Shown here one piece after another: positions 17,605 through 27,060 of a DNA stretch of 36,392 nucleotides. Position numbers and translations under genes: made by a program. Source of the DNA: Sulfitobacter sp. (lineage in GTDB: Bacteria > Pseudomonadota > Alphaproteobacteria > Rhodobacterales > Rhodobacteraceae); NCBI GenBank assembly GCA_024636445.1, contig JAGXHE010000156.1:1-36392 (forward strand). Direction: 5' to 3'. The notes under the pieces are model-generated. The model was not told the origin of the DNA. It saw only the letters and a list, made by a program, of their open reading frames with translations, and ran no database searches. Every line of letters begins with the position of its first letter. The first letter of the stretch is position 1.

Positions 17605-19410
17605 ATGGCTGCATATGAATATGAAACACACGAATACGACGTGGTCGTGGTGGGGGCCGGTGGTGCCGGTCTGCGTGCGACGCTGGGCATGGCCGAACAG
17701 GGCCTGCGCACCGCTTGCGTCACCAAGGTGTTCCCGACACGCTCGCACACCGTTGCCGCACAGGGCGGCATCGCTGCGTCGCTGTCCAACATGGGCCCCG
17801 ACAATTGGCAATGGCACATGTACGACACCGTAAAAGGGTCTGACTGGCTGGGTGATACGGACGCGATGGAATATCTCGCCCGCGAAGCGCCCAAGGCGGT
17901 CTACGAGCTTGAGCACTACGGCGTGCCGTTCTCGCGCACCGACGAGGGCAAGATCTACCAGCGTCCCTTTGGTGGTCACACCACCGAGTTTGGCGAAGGC
18001 CCTGCCGTTCAACGCACATGCGCTGCCGCCGACCGGACGGGCCACGCGATCCTGCACACTCTGTACGGTCAGTCGCTGAAGGAAAAAGCCGAGTTCTTCA
18101 TCGAATATTTCGCCATCGACCTGATCATGTCCGACGACGGCACCTGTCAGGGCGTGCTGTGCTGGAAACTGGATGACGGAACGCTGCACCTGTTCAGCTC
18201 GAAAATGGTGGTTCTGGCGACCGGCGGCTATGGCCGTGCGTATTTCAGCGCGACCAGCGCGCACACCTGCACCGGCGACGGTGGCGGGATGACCGCACGT
18301 GCGGGCCTGCCTCTGCAGGACATGGAATTCGTACAATTCCACCCCACCGGCATATACGGCGCGGGCTGTCTGATCACCGAAGGCGCGCGCGGCGAGGGCG
18401 GCTATCTGACCAACTCCGAAGGCGAGCGGTTCATGGAGCGCTATGCGCCCCAGTACAAGGATCTCGCGCCCCGCGACTATGTCAGCCGCTGCATGACGAT
18501 GGAAATCCGTGAAGGCCGCGGCGTCGGCAAGGATGGCGACCACATCCACCTGAACCTGTCGCACCTGCCGCCCGAGACGCTGAAACTGCGTCTGCCGGGT
18601 ATCTCGGAAAGTGCGCGCGTGTTCGCAGGTGTGAACCTGAACAAGGAACCGATCCCGGTCATCCCGACCGTGCACTATAACATGGGCGGTATCCCCACGA
18701 ACTATTGGGGCGAGGTGCTGGCACCCACCGATGACCAGCCCGATCGCGTCGCTCCCGGTTTGATGGCCGTGGGCGAAGCCGGTTGCGCATCGGTGCACGG
18801 GGCCAACCGCCTCGGCTCGAACTCGCTCATCGACCTTGTGGTCTTTGGCCGTGCCGCAGCCATCCGCGCAGGCAAGATCGTGGACCGCGACAGCGCCGTG
18901 CCCACGCCCAACCCCGCGTCGGTGCAGGCCGCTCTCGACCGGTTCGACAACACCCGCTACGCCAAGGGCCACACGCCCACCGCCGATCTGCGCATGGAAA
19001 TGCAACAGACCATGCAAAAAGACGCCGCTGTCTTCCGTGAAGACAAGACGTTGCAGGCGGGCAAGGTCGCGATGGACGAGATCTCGGGCAAATTGGCCGA
19101 CATTCAGGTTACCGACCGCAGTCTTGTGTGGAACTCGGATCTGATGGAGACGCTGGAGCTGGCCAACCTGCTTCCCAACGCGGTGGCGACAATCACCGCA
19201 GCGGCAGCGCGCAAGGAAAGCCGTGGCGCCCATGCCCACGAGGATTACCCAGAGCGCGATGACGAGAACTGGCGCAAGCACAGCCTTGTCTGGTTCAAGG
19301 GCAACGCGGCCTCTCTGGGCTATCGTGGCGTGCACCAGCAGCCTCTGACCAGCCACAACGATGGCGGCATCGACCCTACGAAGATCGCGCCGAAAAAGCG
19401 GACGTTCTGA
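17605..19410 (+). CDS. sdhA: Succinate dehydrogenase flavoprotein subunit
   Basis: Catalytic subunit that oxidises succinate to fumarate and passes electrons to SdhB. It has 601 aa. FAD Rossmann motif [12 protein letters not shown] (about 14-25); the covalent FAD-His is His48 in [11 protein letters not shown]. Active-site segments include [52 protein letters not shown] and the C-terminal [14 protein letters not shown] with the catalytic-region His-Arg. AGAGGAGA precedes ATG. The next gene, an FkbM methyltransferase, begins 3 bp after the stop. Confidence 0.98.
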   Translation: MAAYEYETHEYDVVVVGAGGAGLRATLGMAEQGLRTACVTKVFPTRSHTVAAQGGIAASLSNMGPDNWQWHMYDTVKGSDWLGDTDAMEYLAREAPKAVYELEHYGVPFSRTDEGKIYQRPFGGHTTEFGEGPAVQRTCAAADRTGHAILHTLYGQSLKEKAEFFIEYFAIDLIMSDDGTCQGVLCWKLDDGTLHLFSSKMVVLATGGYGRAYFSATSAHTCTGDGGGMTARAGLPLQDMEFVQFHPTGIYGAGCLITEGARGEGGYLTNSEGERFMERYAPQYKDLAPRDYVSRCMTMEIREGRGVGKDGDHIHLNLSHLPPETLKLRLPGISESARVFAGVNLNKEPIPVIPTVHYNMGGIPTNYWGEVLAPTDDQPDRVAPGLMAVGEAGCASVHGANRLGSNSLIDLVVFGRAAAIRAGKIVDRDSAVPTPNPASVQAALDRFDNTRYAKGHTPTADLRMEMQQTMQKDAAVFREDKTLQAGKVAMDEISGKLADIQVTDRSLVWNSDLMETLELANLLPNAVATITAAAARKESRGAHAHEDYPERDDENWRKHSLVWFKGNAASLGYRGVHQQPLTSHNDGGIDPTKIAPKKRTF

Positions 19411-19413
19411 ACC

Positions 19414-20109
19414 ATGCTTGGTGAAATCCGGCGCACGCTCAAGTCCGAAGGGTTGGCAGTCCATCCCATCAAGACGCGTGCGTTCTATCTGAAAGGATAC
19501 GGATTCACCCCCGACGTCGTGTTTGATGTCGGGGTGCATGACGGCACGCCGTGGCTGTACAAATCCTTTCCCGATGCGCGCTTTGTGCTGATCGACCCGC
19601 AGCCCGATTGCGGCGAAACGGTGCGCGCCTCGGGGCAACTGGATACTTTCGACTTTCACGCCGTTGCCTTGGGGGCCGAAGCTGGCACCGCCACGCTAAA
19701 CGTGCCGGAAACCAAACCCGGCAAGGGCGGCGCGATGGCCTCGTTGATGGAGCGGACGGACAATCTGGCCGGCACCTTCAACAAGGTCGACACCTACGAC
19801 GTTCCGGTCAAACGGCTGGACGATGTGGCGGCTGCATATGAGGGCCGCGTAGGGCTGAAGGTCGACACCGAAGGGTTCGAGACTGCCGTTCTGGCAGGCG
19901 GATCTGAGACACTGAAACGCTGCGAATTTGTGATATTGGAGCTAAGCGTGACCGAACGGTTCACCCAAACCGCCCCCCCTTCGGCTGCGATTGCGCTGCT
20001 GGCGGATGCTGGGCTGGAGCTGCGCGACATTCTGGCCGTCGCTGATGGCCCAGGCAAACGCGCGCAACCGCGCCACATGGACGTGATGTTCACGCGGTGG
20101 GACGCATGA
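19414..20109 (+). CDS. FkbM-family SAM-dependent methyltransferase
   Basis: The protein has 231 aa. VVFDVGVHDGTPWLYKSFP (about 34-52) is the SAM-binding first strand and glycine loop, followed by FVLIDPQPD (acidic ribose contact), then VKRLDDV and GLKVDTEGFETAVLAGGS, the FkbM hallmark (K-x-D-x-E-G-x-E-x-x-x-L-x-G). The family O-methylates sugars and other small molecules; the substrate here is unknown. It starts 3 bp after sdhA with no clear ribosome binding site, so translation is probably coupled. Its end overlaps the lipoprotein start by ATGA. Its place inside the sdh operon is odd and worth testing for conservation. Confidence 0.85.
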   Translation: MLGEIRRTLKSEGLAVHPIKTRAFYLKGYGFTPDVVFDVGVHDGTPWLYKSFPDARFVLIDPQPDCGETVRASGQLDTFDFHAVALGAEAGTATLNVPETKPGKGGAMASLMERTDNLAGTFNKVDTYDVPVKRLDDVAAAYEGRVGLKVDTEGFETAVLAGGSETLKRCEFVILELSVTERFTQTAPPSAAIALLADAGLELRDILAVADGPGKRAQPRHMDVMFTRWDA

Positions 20110-20432
20110 GGGCGCTATTGATCCTGTCGCTGGTGGGCCTGAGCGCCTGCGCAGAAACCACCCAGGCGGTGGACGGTGTGGCGCGTACCTCGGCCAAGGC
20201 AGCAGTGGCCGAAACCCTCGTGACCCGCTTTCCGATGGTGCCCAAGGCCGCCGTGACCCCCTTTTCCGATTGCATCATCGACAATGCATCGGCCCGTGAA
20301 ATCGGTGAATTCGCCAAGGACGCCGTGATCGGCGTTCGTGAAACAACCGCTGTGCTGATCCGAGGTGTCCTCGAACGGCCAGAAACCCAATCATGCATCA
20401 CCAAGGCGGGCCTTACAGCCCTGACCGCGTAA
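20106..20432 (+). CDS. Small predicted lipoprotein within the sdh operon
   Basis: The protein has 108 aa from ATG 20106, overlapping the FkbM stop (ATGA). The signal ends in the lipobox GLSAC with Cys14 as lipidation site. The mature protein has an Ala-rich helical part (VARTSAKAAVAETLVTRFP), then Cys residues in FSDCIIDNA and ETQSCITKA that could pair. No recognised family. Its signal and first mature residues (LSACAET) resemble those of the lipoprotein at 340-729, but the rest does not. It lies 12 bp before sdhB, whose AAAGGAG is in the gap. Confidence 0.75.
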   Translation: MRALLILSLVGLSACAETTQAVDGVARTSAKAAVAETLVTRFPMVPKAAVTPFSDCIIDNASAREIGEFAKDAVIGVRETTAVLIRGVLERPETQSCITKAGLTALTA

Positions 20433-20444
20433 AGGAGACACCAG

Positions 20445-21224
20445 ATGGTTCAACTGACGCTTCCCAAGAACAGCCGGATCAAGACCGGTAAGACATGGCC
20501 CAAGCCCGAAGGTGCCACCAACCTGCGCAAGTTCCAGATTTACCGCTGGAACCCCGATGACGGGAAAAACCCGCAGGTAGACACCTACTGGATCGATCTG
20601 GACGCCTGCGGCCCGATGATCCTGGACGCTCTGATCAAGATCAAGAACGAGATCGACCCGACGCTGACCTTCCGCCGCTCGTGCCGCGAAGGCATATGCG
20701 GGTCGTGCGCGATGAACATCGACGGCATCAACACGCTGGCCTGCATCTACGGCATGGACGAGGTAAAGGGCGACGTGAAGATCTATCCGCTGCCCCACAT
20801 GCCGGTGGTCAAGGATCTGATCCCCGATCTGACCCACTTCTACGCCCAGCACGCATCGGTCATGCCGTGGCTGGAAACCAAGACCAACCGACCCGCGAAA
20901 GAGTGGAAGCAGTCGGTCGAGGATCGCGAAAAGCTGGACGGCCTGTACGAATGTGTGATGTGCGCCTGCTGCTCGACGGCTTGCCCCAGCTACTGGTGGA
21001 ACGGCGATCGCTACCTCGGGCCAGCCGCATTGCTGCATGCCTATCGGTGGATCATCGACAGCCGCGACGAGGCAACGGGCGAGCGTCTGGATGACCTTGA
21101 GGACCCCTTCAAGCTCTATCGCTGTCACACCATCATGAACTGCGCAAAGACCTGCCCCAAGGGGCTGAACCCTGCGTCAGCGATTGCGAATATCAAAAAG
21201 ATGATGGTCGAACGCTCGGTTTGA
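20445..21224 (+). CDS. sdhB: Succinate dehydrogenase iron-sulfur subunit
   Basis: Electron-transfer subunit between SdhA and the quinone. It has 259 aa. The [2Fe-2S] ligands are Cys80, Cys85, Cys88 and Cys100 ([10 protein letters not shown] ... LAC). The [4Fe-4S] and [3Fe-4S] ligands are in [16 protein letters not shown] and [24 protein letters not shown] precedes ATG by about 8 nt. It closes the sdh operon. No terminator was found after it, and the DUF1989 gene follows after 58 bp. Confidence 0.98.
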   Translation: MVQLTLPKNSRIKTGKTWPKPEGATNLRKFQIYRWNPDDGKNPQVDTYWIDLDACGPMILDALIKIKNEIDPTLTFRRSCREGICGSCAMNIDGINTLACIYGMDEVKGDVKIYPLPHMPVVKDLIPDLTHFYAQHASVMPWLETKTNRPAKEWKQSVEDREKLDGLYECVMCACCSTACPSYWWNGDRYLGPAALLHAYRWIIDSRDEATGERLDDLEDPFKLYRCHTIMNCAKTCPKGLNPASAIANIKKMMVERSV

Positions 21225-21282
21225 TCCCTGCGCGGTGCGCCCTTTGCGGGGCGTGCCGCCCGCCCTCTGTCTTGAGGTCCAC

Positions 21283-22128
21283 ATGCCCAATCCCCCAGAC
21301 GACGCCGACGCCCGCCGCGCTATTGCGCCGGTGATCTGCTATCCAGTCGAGACCTTGCCACAGCCGGACATGGCGCTTTACGCGGCGGCGCGCGAGGGCA
21401 TGGCCAAGGTCGACGAAATCATCGTGCCGCCCCGTGATGCGGCTACATTTGCCGTGCCTGCAGGCCATATTTTTCGTATTTCATCCGTCGAAGGGCCGCA
21501 GGTCGGCGATCTGAACCTGTGGAACGCAAGCGATCTGTCCGAGCGGTTCTATTCCGGCAAGACCCGCGCGCTGCACGGCACCCATATCACGACAGGCGAC
21601 CGCATGTGGTCGAGCTTTCCGGCCATGCGCCCGATGGCGACGGTGATCTGCGACACGCTGGACTGGTACGGCATCGACAGCTTTGGCGGATCGGTCCATG
21701 ACGTGATCGGCACCCGCTGCGATCCATATACCCACAACCTGCTGGCGGGCGGGCAGTATCATCACTGCTGCCATTCCAACCTGAGCCGCGCCCTGGCCGA
21801 CCATCTGGGCGTTTCGGTACAGGATGCCGAAGTTTATGTACATGATGTGCTGAATGTCTTCATGTGCACCGGATTCACCCGCGACACCGGCCAGTACTTC
21901 ATGAAGGCGAGCCCGGTGCGCCCTGGCGATCACATCGACTTTTTTGCGGAAATCGACCTGTTGGGCGCTCTCAGCGCCTGTCCGGGCGGCGATTGTTCGG
22001 TGGTGCATTCCAGCGACGTCGCCGCATGTCATCCGCTGCTGGTCGAGGTTTTCAAGCCGCGACAGGACGCCCTGAAGGGATGGGAAGCGCGCGCGCCCAA
22101 CGGCTATGACCGCACGCACGGGCGCTAG
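21283..22128 (+). CDS. DUF1989 (urea carboxylase-associated family) protein
   Basis: The protein has 281 aa from ATG 21283 (GAGGT 4 nt upstream); a GTG at 21235 is possible but less likely. Family features include VPAGHIFRISSVEGPQVGDLNLWNA (the GPQVxDL motif), RALHGTHITTGDRMWSS, CDPYTHNLLAGGQYHHCCHSN with several His and Cys, FMCTGF, and PGDHIDFFAEIDLLGALSACPGGDCS. Members occur near urea carboxylase and amino-acid/aminomethyl pathways; one branch is known from urea or guanidine metabolism, but the reaction is not settled here. The His/Cys-rich centre suggests a bound metal. It converges on deoD with only 5 bp between stops. Confidence 0.82.
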   Translation: MPNPPDDADARRAIAPVICYPVETLPQPDMALYAAAREGMAKVDEIIVPPRDAATFAVPAGHIFRISSVEGPQVGDLNLWNASDLSERFYSGKTRALHGTHITTGDRMWSSFPAMRPMATVICDTLDWYGIDSFGGSVHDVIGTRCDPYTHNLLAGGQYHHCCHSNLSRALADHLGVSVQDAEVYVHDVLNVFMCTGFTRDTGQYFMKASPVRPGDHIDFFAEIDLLGALSACPGGDCSVVHSSDVAACHPLLVEVFKPRQDALKGWEARAPNGYDRTHGR

Positions 22129-22133
22129 ACATT

Positions 22134-22838
22134 TCAGGCGAAAGCCGCTTCCAGCGCGATTTCCACCATGTCGCCAAAGCTCTTTTCACGGTCCTCAGAA
22201 GGCAAAGCCTCGCCGGTCTGCAAATGGTCGCTGACCGTCAGAACCGCAAGCGCGCGGCGTTTGTGACGCGCGGCCAGCGTATAAAGCTCTGCCGCTTCCA
22301 TCTCGACGCCCAGAATGCCGTGGCGCACCATCTGTTCATCCAGATCGGGCCGTTCAGCATAGAACACGTCCGACGAATAGATCCCGCCCACATGCGTCTT
22401 GGTCCCGCGCGCTTCGGCGGCTTTGACCGCTGCGGCAAGCAGACCGTAGTCGGCGCAGGGGGCGTAATTCATTTCGCGGAAAATACCCGAGGAAGGCGAG
22501 GTGATGGTGCTGGCGGTCATCGCCACAATGACATCGCGGATGCCCACATGCGGCTGCATACCGCCACACGATCCGATGCGGATCAGCGTCTGCACGTCAT
22601 ATTCACTTATCAATTCGTTGGCGTAGATCGACAGCGACGGCATTCCCATGCCCGACCCCTGGATCGTGACGCGGTTGCCTTTCCAGGTGCCGGTAAAGCC
22701 CAGCATCCCGCGCACTTCGTTGACCAGTTCGGCACCATCCAGAAACGTCTCTGCGGCCCACTTGGCGCGGTAAGGGTCGCCGGGCATCAGCACGGTTTCA
22801 GCAATCTGGCCGGGTTTGGCCCCGATGTGGACGGTCAT
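22134..22838 (-). CDS. deoD: Purine-nucleoside phosphorylase (DeoD type)
   Basis: It cleaves purine (deoxy)ribonucleosides with phosphate to base and pentose-1-phosphate. It has 234 aa, the usual hexameric DeoD length. Motifs: [11 protein letters not shown] (phosphate site), [32 protein letters not shown], the base site [13 protein letters not shown] and TVSDH with the catalytic Asp. It starts at ATG 22838 (GGAGACC upstream). It converges on the DUF1989 gene. Purine salvage may connect with the nucleoside-type ABC importer at the right edge, but they are 10 kb apart. Confidence 0.95.
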   Translation of the reverse strand: MTVHIGAKPGQIAETVLMPGDPYRAKWAAETFLDGAELVNEVRGMLGFTGTWKGNRVTIQGSGMGMPSLSIYANELISEYDVQTLIRIGSCGGMQPHVGIRDVIVAMTASTITSPSSGIFREMNYAPCADYGLLAAAVKAAEARGTKTHVGGIYSSDVFYAERPDLDEQMVRHGILGVEMEAAELYTLAARHKRRALAVLTVSDHLQTGEALPSEDREKSFGDMVEIALEAAFA

Positions 22839-23036
22839 GGCGGTCTCCTGATGATGTCTGGGTCAGACTGCATTCATGAAGACGGTGGGGCAAGAGAACA
22901 AGTCGCGATCGCGGGGTTGGACCCAAGCTGACGTAAAGTTCTGCCGACAGCCACCCCGCATGGGGAAGCCGTGAAGTTGGGATGAGACGGCACAAAGCGA
23001 TGTTTTGGCCGTCTGATCAATGACGTTCAGTCTGGA

Positions 23037-23363
23037 TCAGATTTCCAGATCGTCCGGTGTTTTGCCTGCGGAAATTGCTTCGACATACCATTTTGGCTGA
23101 CGGCCTTTTCCGGTCCAGGTCTGCATCGGGTTTTCGGGGTTGGCAAATTTTGGCTCGGATGGGTTTTTTGCTTTTCCGGAGTTTTTCGAACTGGCACCGC
23201 CGGACAATTCGTCCAGAGAGAAACCATACTCGGCAGCTGCTTTTTCAGCGGCTTTGCGCGCGTCGCGACGGTCGCGGGTCTGTGCATTCTTGATTGCCGC
23301 TTTCACATCAACAAGAAGCTTTTCCAGCTCTTTGTGCGACATGGTTTTAAGATCAATGTTCAT
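23037..23363 (-). CDS. H-NS family histone-like protein (HvrA-like)
   Basis: The protein has 108 aa. The N-terminal half (about 5-50) is a charged coiled-coil dimerisation helix (LKTMSHKELEKLLVDVKAA). A low-complexity linker with Gly/Ser/Lys follows, then the DNA-binding core KFANPENPMQTWTGKGRQP with the T-W-T-G-K-G-R-Q-P loop (82-90) that inserts into the minor groove, and KWYVEAISAGKTPDDL. This is the alphaproteobacterial HvrA/BpH3/Spb type that regulates photosynthesis and other genes in Rhodobacter; here the targets are unknown. The 150-bp AT-rich region before it holds three copies of a short repeat and may be its own binding site. It is preceded on the same strand by ecm. Confidence 0.92.
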   Translation of the reverse strand: MNIDLKTMSHKELEKLLVDVKAAIKNAQTRDRRDARKAAEKAAAEYGFSLDELSGGASSKNSGKAKNPSEPKFANPENPMQTWTGKGRQPKWYVEAISAGKTPDDLEI

Positions 23364-23380
23364 TCAGGTGCCTTTCATAA

Positions 23381-23472
23381 GGATAGGCGAATTGCATTAC
23401 CTATCTAATATAAATTAGCAAGATACTGTTTTGTTTCAAGTGGCACAAAATAGCAAAGTAATTTGCCTATCT
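23381..23472. repeat. Three copies of an ATTNGCCTATC-type motif in the H-NS gene promoter region
   Basis: GGATAGGCGAAT (23381-23392, inverted), ATTACCTATCT (23396-23406) and ATTTGCCTATCT (23461-23472) share the core (G/A)CCTATC. The first two face each other with 3 bp between and the third lies 54 bp further. The region is AT-rich and located 17-110 bp upstream of the H-NS start codon, as expected for an autoregulatory site. Confidence 0.5.
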
Positions 23473-23516
23473 GGCAAAATACCTTGTTTTTTCTCGCAAT
23501 AATGGAAACGCGCAGC

Positions 23517-25478
23517 CTATTCGGCTGCAACCGCTTTGGGATCGACGAGGGTCACGATGTCTTTCATGATCGTATTCAACTCAAAGTCCTTTGGCGTATA
23601 AACCCGTGCGACGCCGAAACCCTTAAGCCGTTTTGCATCTTCATCCGGAATGATACCGCCAACAATTACCGGCACATGGCCCAGGCCAGCGTCGCGCATT
23701 CTGTCCATCAGATCTTCGACCAGTGGCACGTGGCTGCCCGACAATATCGACAGTCCGACCACATGGGCCTCTTGCTCAAGTGCGGCGCGAACGATCTCTT
23801 CCGGGGTCAGGCGGATGCCGTCATAGGTGATGTCCATGCCGCAATCACGGGCGCGCACGGCGATCTGTTCAGCCCCGTTGGAATGACCGTCCAGGCCCGG
23901 CTTGCCGACCAGAAACTTAAGGCGGCGCCCCAACTTGTCGCTGACGGCGTCAACCGCGCTGCGCAGATCCTCCAGGCCTTCGGTCTTGTTCGACATCGAG
24001 GCTGACACGCCTGTCGGCCCGCGATACTCGCCATACACACTGCGCATTTGCGCGGCCCACTCACCGGTGGTCACGCCCGCGCGCGCCGCTGTGATTGACG
24101 CGGGCATGACGTTCTCGCCCGCATCTGCCGCGGCACGCAGAGCGGCCAATGCAGCGTCTACGGCGGCCTGATCGCGTGTGGTGCGCCATTCCTCAAGGCG
24201 GTTGATCTGCTCGGCCTCGGTGGCAGGGTCCACTGTCATGATGCCGCCATCTTCGGTCATCAGCGGCGATGGTTCGGTGTTGGTGTATCTGTTCACCCCG
24301 ACGACGACGGTTTCGCCTGCTTCGATACGGCTGAGGCGGTCCGAGTTTGATTGCACCAATTGGGCTTTCATATAGTCGATAGCGTCGATTGCGCCGCCCA
24401 TCCCGTCGAGGTTGGCCAGTTCGGCCCGCGCGCCTGCTTTCAATTCCTCCACTTTGGCGTCGACTGCCGGATTGCCTTCGAACAGATCGTCAAATTCCAG
24501 AAGGTCGGTTTCAAAGGCCAGAATTTGCTGCATTCTCATGGACCATTGCTGATCCCAGGGGCGCGGCAGGCCAAGCGCTTCGTTCCAGGCTGGCAATTGC
24601 ACGGCGCGCGCGCGCGCCTTTTTGGAAAGTGTGACGGCCAGCATTTCGATCAGAATACGGTAGACGTTGTTTTCGGGTTGCTGCTCGGTCAGACCCAGAG
24701 AATTGACCTGAACACCGTACCGGAAACGACGGTATTTAGCATCTTCCACGCCATAACGTGTCGCGCATATTTCGTCCCATAAATCAACGAAGGCGCGCAT
24801 TTTGCACATTTCGGTCACAAAACGGATGCCGGCGTTTACGAAAAACGAGATACGCCCAACCAATACGGGAAAGTCTTCTGCGGGGACGCGGGGTTTCAAT
24901 GCGTCCAGAACAGCGGTTGCGGTTGCCAATGCAAATGCCAATTCCTGCTCTGGTGTCGCACCCGCTTCTTGCAGGTGATAGGAACAGACGTTCATCGGAT
25001 TCCATTTCGGCACGTTCTTGTAGCAATACTCGGCCACGTCCGCGATCATCTTCAATGAAGGGGCAGGGGGGCAAATATATGTACCGCGGCTGAGATATTC
25101 CTTGATCAGATCGTTTTGCACGGTGCCTTGCAGACCAGAGACATCCGCGCCCTGTTCCTCGGCGACCGCGATATAAAGCGCCAGAAGCCACGGCGCTGTT
25201 GCATTGATGGTCATCGAGGTGTTCATCTGCTCAAGCGGAATGTCCTGAAACAGCGCGCGCATGTCGCCCAAGTGTGCCACGGGCACGCCAACTTTGCCGA
25301 CTTCGCCGCGCGCCAGAATGTGATCGCTGTCGTAGCCGGTCTGTGTGGGCAGATCAAAAGCGACGGACAGGCCGGTCTGACCCTTTTCCAGATTTGATCT
25401 GTATAGCGCATTCGACGCCTTTGCGGTCGAGTGGCCGGCGTAAGTACGGATAAGCCAGGGGCGATCTTTTTGTGTCAT
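23517..25478 (-). CDS. ecm: Ethylmalonyl-CoA mutase (coenzyme B12-dependent)
   Basis: It converts ethylmalonyl-CoA to methylsuccinyl-CoA, a defining step of the ethylmalonyl-CoA pathway. It has 653 aa, the length of Rhodobacter Ecm and shorter than methylmalonyl-CoA mutase. The N-terminal substrate barrel shows RTYAGHSTAKASNALYR, GLSVAFDLPTQTGYDSD and SMTINATAPWLLALY. The cobalamin-binding domain carries the D-x-H-x-x-G motif as Asp530, His532, Gly535 in KPGLDGHSNG, with SILSGSH and IVGGIIPDED later. GAGG lies 7 nt before ATG. Its stop is 153 bp from the H-NS gene start and it is divergent from the PlsB-like gene and ccr. Confidence 0.94.
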   Translation of the reverse strand: MTQKDRPWLIRTYAGHSTAKASNALYRSNLEKGQTGLSVAFDLPTQTGYDSDHILARGEVGKVGVPVAHLGDMRALFQDIPLEQMNTSMTINATAPWLLALYIAVAEEQGADVSGLQGTVQNDLIKEYLSRGTYICPPAPSLKMIADVAEYCYKNVPKWNPMNVCSYHLQEAGATPEQELAFALATATAVLDALKPRVPAEDFPVLVGRISFFVNAGIRFVTEMCKMRAFVDLWDEICATRYGVEDAKYRRFRYGVQVNSLGLTEQQPENNVYRILIEMLAVTLSKKARARAVQLPAWNEALGLPRPWDQQWSMRMQQILAFETDLLEFDDLFEGNPAVDAKVEELKAGARAELANLDGMGGAIDAIDYMKAQLVQSNSDRLSRIEAGETVVVGVNRYTNTEPSPLMTEDGGIMTVDPATEAEQINRLEEWRTTRDQAAVDAALAALRAAADAGENVMPASITAARAGVTTGEWAAQMRSVYGEYRGPTGVSASMSNKTEGLEDLRSAVDAVSDKLGRRLKFLVGKPGLDGHSNGAEQIAVRARDCGMDITYDGIRLTPEEIVRAALEQEAHVVGLSILSGSHVPLVEDLMDRMRDAGLGHVPVIVGGIIPDEDAKRLKGFGVARVYTPKDFELNTIMKDIVTLVDPKAVAAE

Positions 25479-25505
25479 CGAAGGGCCTCATGAATCTGCT
25501 TGTAA

Positions 25506-25519
25506 GTTGCGTGGGCAAC
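25506..25519. promoter_or_regulatory. Inverted repeat in the ecm promoter region
   Basis: GTTGC-GTGG-GCAAC is a perfect inverted repeat with 5-bp arms, 28-41 bp upstream of the ecm ATG, overlapping the place where promoter or leader elements would be. A related TTGC/GCAA pattern is seen before ccr (GTGCGCAAAG near 27069 and TTGCAA near 27109). A RamB-like regulator is known for ccr in Paracoccus, but the match here is only suggestive. Confidence 0.3.
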
Positions 25520-25695
25520 ATTATTGCGTTGTGACCTTGCTATATGAAACTTTTGGGTAGTGTCAATTCGCTGCGTTGCGGCGTAAATGCATTTTGAGGC
25601 AATCGGCCGAAGGCAAAGCGTCAAGCGTGTCTGAATGCATTGCGTGAAACAGTTCGTTATTGTCCTCGGCCCTGTCCGCCTGCAAGGGTGGCTGC

Positions 25696-27060
25696 ATGAC
25701 GCAAACCATACAACTTCCTCTGTGGCTGTTCATCGTGATCGTGTTGTTTGCGACGGTCACGGCCCTGAGCCATTTTTTGCTGCCATCGGTACGATGGTTT
25801 TTCCGGCGGCGGTTTGAAAAGGCCGTGGCGCGGCTGAACACCCGCCTGACCCGGCCGATCGAGCCGTTCAAGCTGGCGCGCAGGCACGATATGATCCAGC
25901 GGCTGGTCTATGATCCGAAGGTGACCCAAGCCATCGTTGAACATGCCCGCAAGGAAGGTGTGCCCGAGAACGTCGCGTTTGAGCAGGCCAAACGCTATGC
26001 CCGCGAGATCGTGCCCAGCTTTTCCGCCATCGCCTATTTCGGCTTTGGTATCCGGGTGGCGCGGTTCTTGGCCAATACCATATATGATGTGCGCACGGGT
26101 CTGTTGAACGAAACCGCGTTGAAGAACGTAGCGCCCGACGCCACCGTGATCTTTGTGATGAACCACCGATCAAACATGGATTACGTGCTGGTCACATATC
26201 TGGCGGCGCGCGCATCGGCGCTGTCTTATGCCGTGGGCGAATGGGCACGCGTCTGGCCGCTGAGCGTGCTGATCAAATCGATGGGAGCCTACTTTATCCG
26301 TCGCAGATCGCGCGGTGCGCTCTATCGCGGTGTGTTGCAGCGTTACGTACAAATGGCCACCGCCGGGGGCGCGACGCAGGCGATTTTCCCCGAAGGAGGG
26401 CTGTCGCTGACGGGAAAGGTGATGCCGCCAAAACTGGGGTTGCTGTCCTATGTGGTCGAGGCGTGGGAGGAAACGGACCGCGAGGTGGTCTTTGTTCCTG
26501 TGGCGATCAACTATGACCGTGTGTTGGAAGACCGTATTCTGATCTCGGCCAACTACGAGGGCAACCGCCGGTTCCGCGCACGGATTTCGGTGATCCTGTT
26601 CTATATCATCCGCAAAGGCTGGCTGCGGCTGTTCGGCAAACGCCTGCGCTTTGGCGAGGCGGCAGTTGTCTTCGGCCAGCCTGTCGCCCTGTCCAGCTAT
26701 GCGCCCAAGCCTGACGTCAAGGCGCTGGGAGAGGATCTGATGCGCCGGATCGAAAGCGAGATGCCGCTGTCCTTTGTGCCGGTTCTGTCGCGGGTGATGC
26801 TGAACGCGTCCGAACCGATGGACCACGACGCGCTGCAGCACGCGATGCAAACGGAAATTGGTGCCGCAAAGACCAATGTTCTGGCATCAAAGGATTCGAT
26901 CAGTTCCATCAGTCTGAAGGCTTGCGAACACATGCTGCTGCGCGGACTGATCGTGAAGAAAGATGATCTGTACGCACTGAACCCCACCGAGCGGGACGTG
27001 CTGGTGTTCTATGCGAATTCGATCGAACATTTTTACAACGATGCTGCGCCTGCATCCTAA
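25696..27060 (+). CDS. PlsB-like glycerol-3-phosphate / lysophospholipid acyltransferase
   Basis: The protein has 454 aa from ATG 25696 (AAGGGTGG upstream). An N-terminal hydrophobic segment (about 8-25) is followed by a basic stretch. The acyltransferase motifs are clear: NHRSNMD with His157 and Asp162 (the HX4D motif I), then YFIRRRSRG (motif II-like) and FPEGG (231-235, motif III) followed by SLTGKVMPPKLG. This fits the PlsB/PlsC superfamily, here a longer, PlsB-like form; it probably makes lysophosphatidate in the membrane. It lies between ecm and ccr in a shared interval and reads toward ccr with a 136-bp gap. Confidence 0.85.
   Translation: MTQTIQLPLWLFIVIVLFATVTALSHFLLPSVRWFFRRRFEKAVARLNTRLTRPIEPFKLARRHDMIQRLVYDPKVTQAIVEHARKEGVPENVAFEQAKRYAREIVPSFSAIAYFGFGIRVARFLANTIYDVRTGLLNETALKNVAPDATVIFVMNHRSNMDYVLVTYLAARASALSYAVGEWARVWPLSVLIKSMGAYFIRRRSRGALYRGVLQRYVQMATAGGATQAIFPEGGLSLTGKVMPPKLGLLSYVVEAWEETDREVVFVPVAINYDRVLEDRILISANYEGNRRFRARISVILFYIIRKGWLRLFGKRLRFGEAAVVFGQPVALSSYAPKPDVKALGEDLMRRIESEMPLSFVPVLSRVMLNASEPMDHDALQHAMQTEIGAAKTNVLASKDSISSISLKACEHMLLRGLIVKKDDLYALNPTERDVLVFYANSIEHFYNDAAPAS

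Noticed and set aside
17602-19659. 685-codon minus-strand open frame opposite sdhA
   Set aside because: Antisense of a clear sdhA; it has no family motif and it spans into the FkbM gene.
25490-25534. 14-codon plus-strand frame in the ecm-PlsB gap as a leader peptide
   Set aside because: It lies far from the PlsB-like start, has no attenuator structure after it, and no relevant repeated codons.
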